DNA of 6,803 bases, from assembly GCA_021813085.1 (NCBI GenBank), contig JAKAMA010000132.1, forward strand, positions 1 to 6,803, in the 5' to 3' direction. The notes beneath the pieces were generated by a model. It saw only the letters and a program-made list of their open reading frames with translations. It had not been told where the DNA came from and did not search any database. A program made the translations under genes and the position numbers. Below are positions 5,288-6,803 of this stretch, piece after piece; positions within the stretch are counted from its first letter, which is position 1, and each line of letters opens with the position of its first letter. Origin of the DNA: Chloroflexota bacterium (GTDB lineage: Bacteria; Chloroflexota; Dehalococcoidia; DSTF01; JACRBR01).

Positions 5288-6803
5288 CTAATCGACGCCG
5301 ATGAGGTATGCGTAGTGCGGCTGGCCGCCGCGCAGGACTTCGACCTCGCAGCCGTGTTCCGCACGCAGGTCCGATGCCAGGGCCTCCGCGCTGGCCTCGT
5401 CCGCGCCCTCGCCGTAGTACAGCGAGACGAGCGGCGCGTCCCGGCCGACGACCATGCGCGCGACCGCGCTGAGGACGGCGCGCTCGATGCTCTCCTCGGC
5501 GATCTCGAGCCTCCCGTCGATGATGCCGATCGCCTGACCGGCGGCGACGGTGCGCCCGCCGATCGTGGTGGCGCGGACGGCACGGGTGACCTCCGCCGTC
5601 GCCAGATGCGCCATCGCGGCCTCCATCGCCGCGATGTTCTCGTCGAACGACAGATCCGTGTTCATCGCGACGAGCGCGGCCACGCCCTGGGGCACGCTGA
5701 ACGCCGGCAGCACCGCCACGCACGCCGGCACGGCCCCGGCCGCCTGACGTGCCGCCATGACGACGTTCTTGTTGTCGGGCAGCACGATCACGGCCGGCGC
5801 GCCCGTGGCCGCGATCGCATCCGCGATCTCGCCCGCGCTGGGGTTCATCGTCTGGCCGCCGCGCACCACTGCCGCCGCGCCGATCGAGCGCAGCAGCTCC
5901 TCGATGCCGTCGCCCGCGGCGACCGCGACGACGGCGAAGGCGCCAGGCCGGCTCGCTGCCCTCGCTGCCGGCCGCGCGGCGAGCGCGTCGATCTGCGCCT
6001 GCATATCGTCCGCCTTCTCGTGCGAGACCGTTCCGAGCGTGCGGGCGTAGGCGAACGCGCCCTGCGGGTCGGCCGTGTGCACGTGCGCCCGCACCATGCC
6101 ATCGCCCCCGACGACGAGCACGCTTTCGCCCATCTCCGCAAGCACCATCCGGATCGCCTCGCGGTCGAGCGACCGGCCGCTGACCACGAACTCGGTGCAG
6201 TAGCCGGCGCCGGCGCCGTCATGGAGGCGCCGGGTGGCGTGCAGCCACGATTCGTCGATGTGGCCGCCGCCGTCGAGATGCACGGTCAGCGGCTCGCCGC
6301 GCAGCGCGCGCAGCATACCTTCCAGCATGACGTAGAGCCCTTGCGCGCCGGAGTCGACGACTCCTGCCTCCTTCAGCACCGGCAGCAGGTTCGGGCTGTC
6401 CGCCACCGCATCGCGCGCGGCGCCCACCGCGGCGGCGAATGCGGCATCGGCGGCGCCGCCATCGTCCGCGCAGCGCCGCGCGGCACGTGCCGCCGCGGTG
6501 ATCGCGGTCAAGATGGTGCCTTCCTTCGGTGCCGACACGACGCGATACGCGGCCTGGCGTCCCCGCTCGAGCGCGCGGGCAAGCTCGTGGGCGTCGAGGA
6601 CGGCGTCCGGCGGCGCGGCCGCGAATCCGGTAAGGATCTGGGAGAGGATGACGCCGGAGTTGCCCTTGGCGCCCATCAGCGCCGCGTCGGCCGCCGCGCG
6701 GGCGACGTCGTGCGCGCTGCCGCTCGCGGCGTAGGCGGCGGCCGCCGCCGTCGCACGCATCGTCATCGCCATGTTCGTGCCGGTGTCGCCATCGGGTACG
6801 GGG
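5288..6803 (-). CDS. fakA: Fatty acid kinase FakA (DAK2/YloV family), N-terminus beyond window edge
   Basis: Visible are 504 residues, beginning PVPDGDTGTNM. These are the Mg/ATP-binding Asp residues of the DhaL-type kinase domain, and only about 30-40 N-terminal residues are missing. Visible-frame motifs are GAKGNSGVILSQ (about 44-55), SAPKEGTILTAI and AGVVDSGAQGLYVMLEGM (about 146-163), which close the kinase domain. A middle domain has GYCTEF (C202) and HVH (H240, H242); the equivalent Cys and two His in FakA have been linked to metal binding. A C-terminal domain follows, with GGQTMNPS, LPDNKNVV, PQGVAAL and the final GGQPHYAYLIGVD. It phosphorylates fatty acids held by FakB. All the expected catalytic motifs present in the window are intact. 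It is the upstream gene of a two-gene unit with degV; whether yloU (Asp23) lies further upstream, as is common in this operon, is outside the window. Confidence 0.95.
   Translation of the reverse strand, partial: PVPDGDTGTNMAMTMRATAAAAAYAASGSAHDVARAAADAALMGAKGNSGVILSQILTGFAAAPPDAVLDAHELARALERGRQAAYRVVSAPKEGTILTAITAAARAARRCADDGGAADAAFAAAVGAARDAVADSPNLLPVLKEAGVVDSGAQGLYVMLEGMLRALRGEPLTVHLDGGGHIDESWLHATRRLHDGAGAGYCTEFVVSGRSLDREAIRMVLAEMGESVLVVGGDGMVRAHVHTADPQGAFAYARTLGTVSHEKADDMQAQIDALAARPAARAASRPGAFAVVAVAAGDGIEELLRSIGAAAVVRGGQTMNPSAGEIADAIAATGAPAVIVLPDNKNVVMAARQAAGAVPACVAVLPAFSVPQGVAALVAMNTDLSFDENIAAMEAAMAHLATAEVTRAVRATTIGGRTVAAGQAIGIIDGRLEIAEESIERAVLSAVARMVVGRDAPLVSLYYGEGADEASAEALASDLRAEHGCEVEVLRGGQPHYAYLIGVD

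Noticed and set aside
5287..5583. Upstream extension of degV in the same frame
   Set aside because: The extension lies inside fakA, is Ser/Arg/Ala-rich shadow sequence, and DegV homology begins exactly at VTVSVVTDST.

Overview
This window is about 70% GC by eye. It holds parts or all of seven protein genes, and I see no rRNA, tRNA, CRISPR array or transposase. The organism is probably a Chloroflexota bacterium or a close relative. The grounds are lipoproteins with Thr-Pro rich linkers of the TPTATATP type and Actinobacteria-like GC content. This assignment is inference; no marker gene is present.

Left part (1-2776, minus strand): two tandem copies of a surface lipoprotein gene. The left copy is cut by the window edge (start at 518). 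The right copy is complete (2776 to 725). Their barrel regions are about 97% identical at DNA level over the shared 300 bases nearest the left edge, but their signal peptides and N-terminal spacers differ. The complete copy has a lipobox, a Pro/Thr spacer, a predicted alpha/beta barrel with an EPD motif reminiscent of glycoside hydrolase family 6, a TP linker, a beta-sandwich-like domain and a second TP tail. A 27-bp element is conserved upstream of both copies although the flanking sequence is not.

Middle (2777-4384): a carboxymuconolactone decarboxylase-family gene (+) converges on a small winged-helix regulator (-), with only 6 bp between their stop codons. The regulator diverges from a csrA gene (+). 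csrA has a near-consensus sigma-70 type promoter (TTGACA-N17-TACAAT) and a leader of about 209 nt that is rich in GGA motifs and contains two good hairpins, one of them directly upstream of the ribosome binding site. This is the most interesting regulatory structure in the window and suggests CsrA autoregulation.

Right part (4438-6803, minus strand): a tightly coupled fakA-degV (fakB) pair. The stop of fakA and the GTG of degV are one base apart. Together they would make the ATP-dependent fatty acid kinase (FakA) and its fatty acid-binding partner (FakB), which activate free fatty acids to acyl-phosphate for phospholipid synthesis. fakA runs off the right edge and lacks only its extreme N-terminus. 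The degV and csrA transcripts converge across a 53-bp gap with an inverted repeat.
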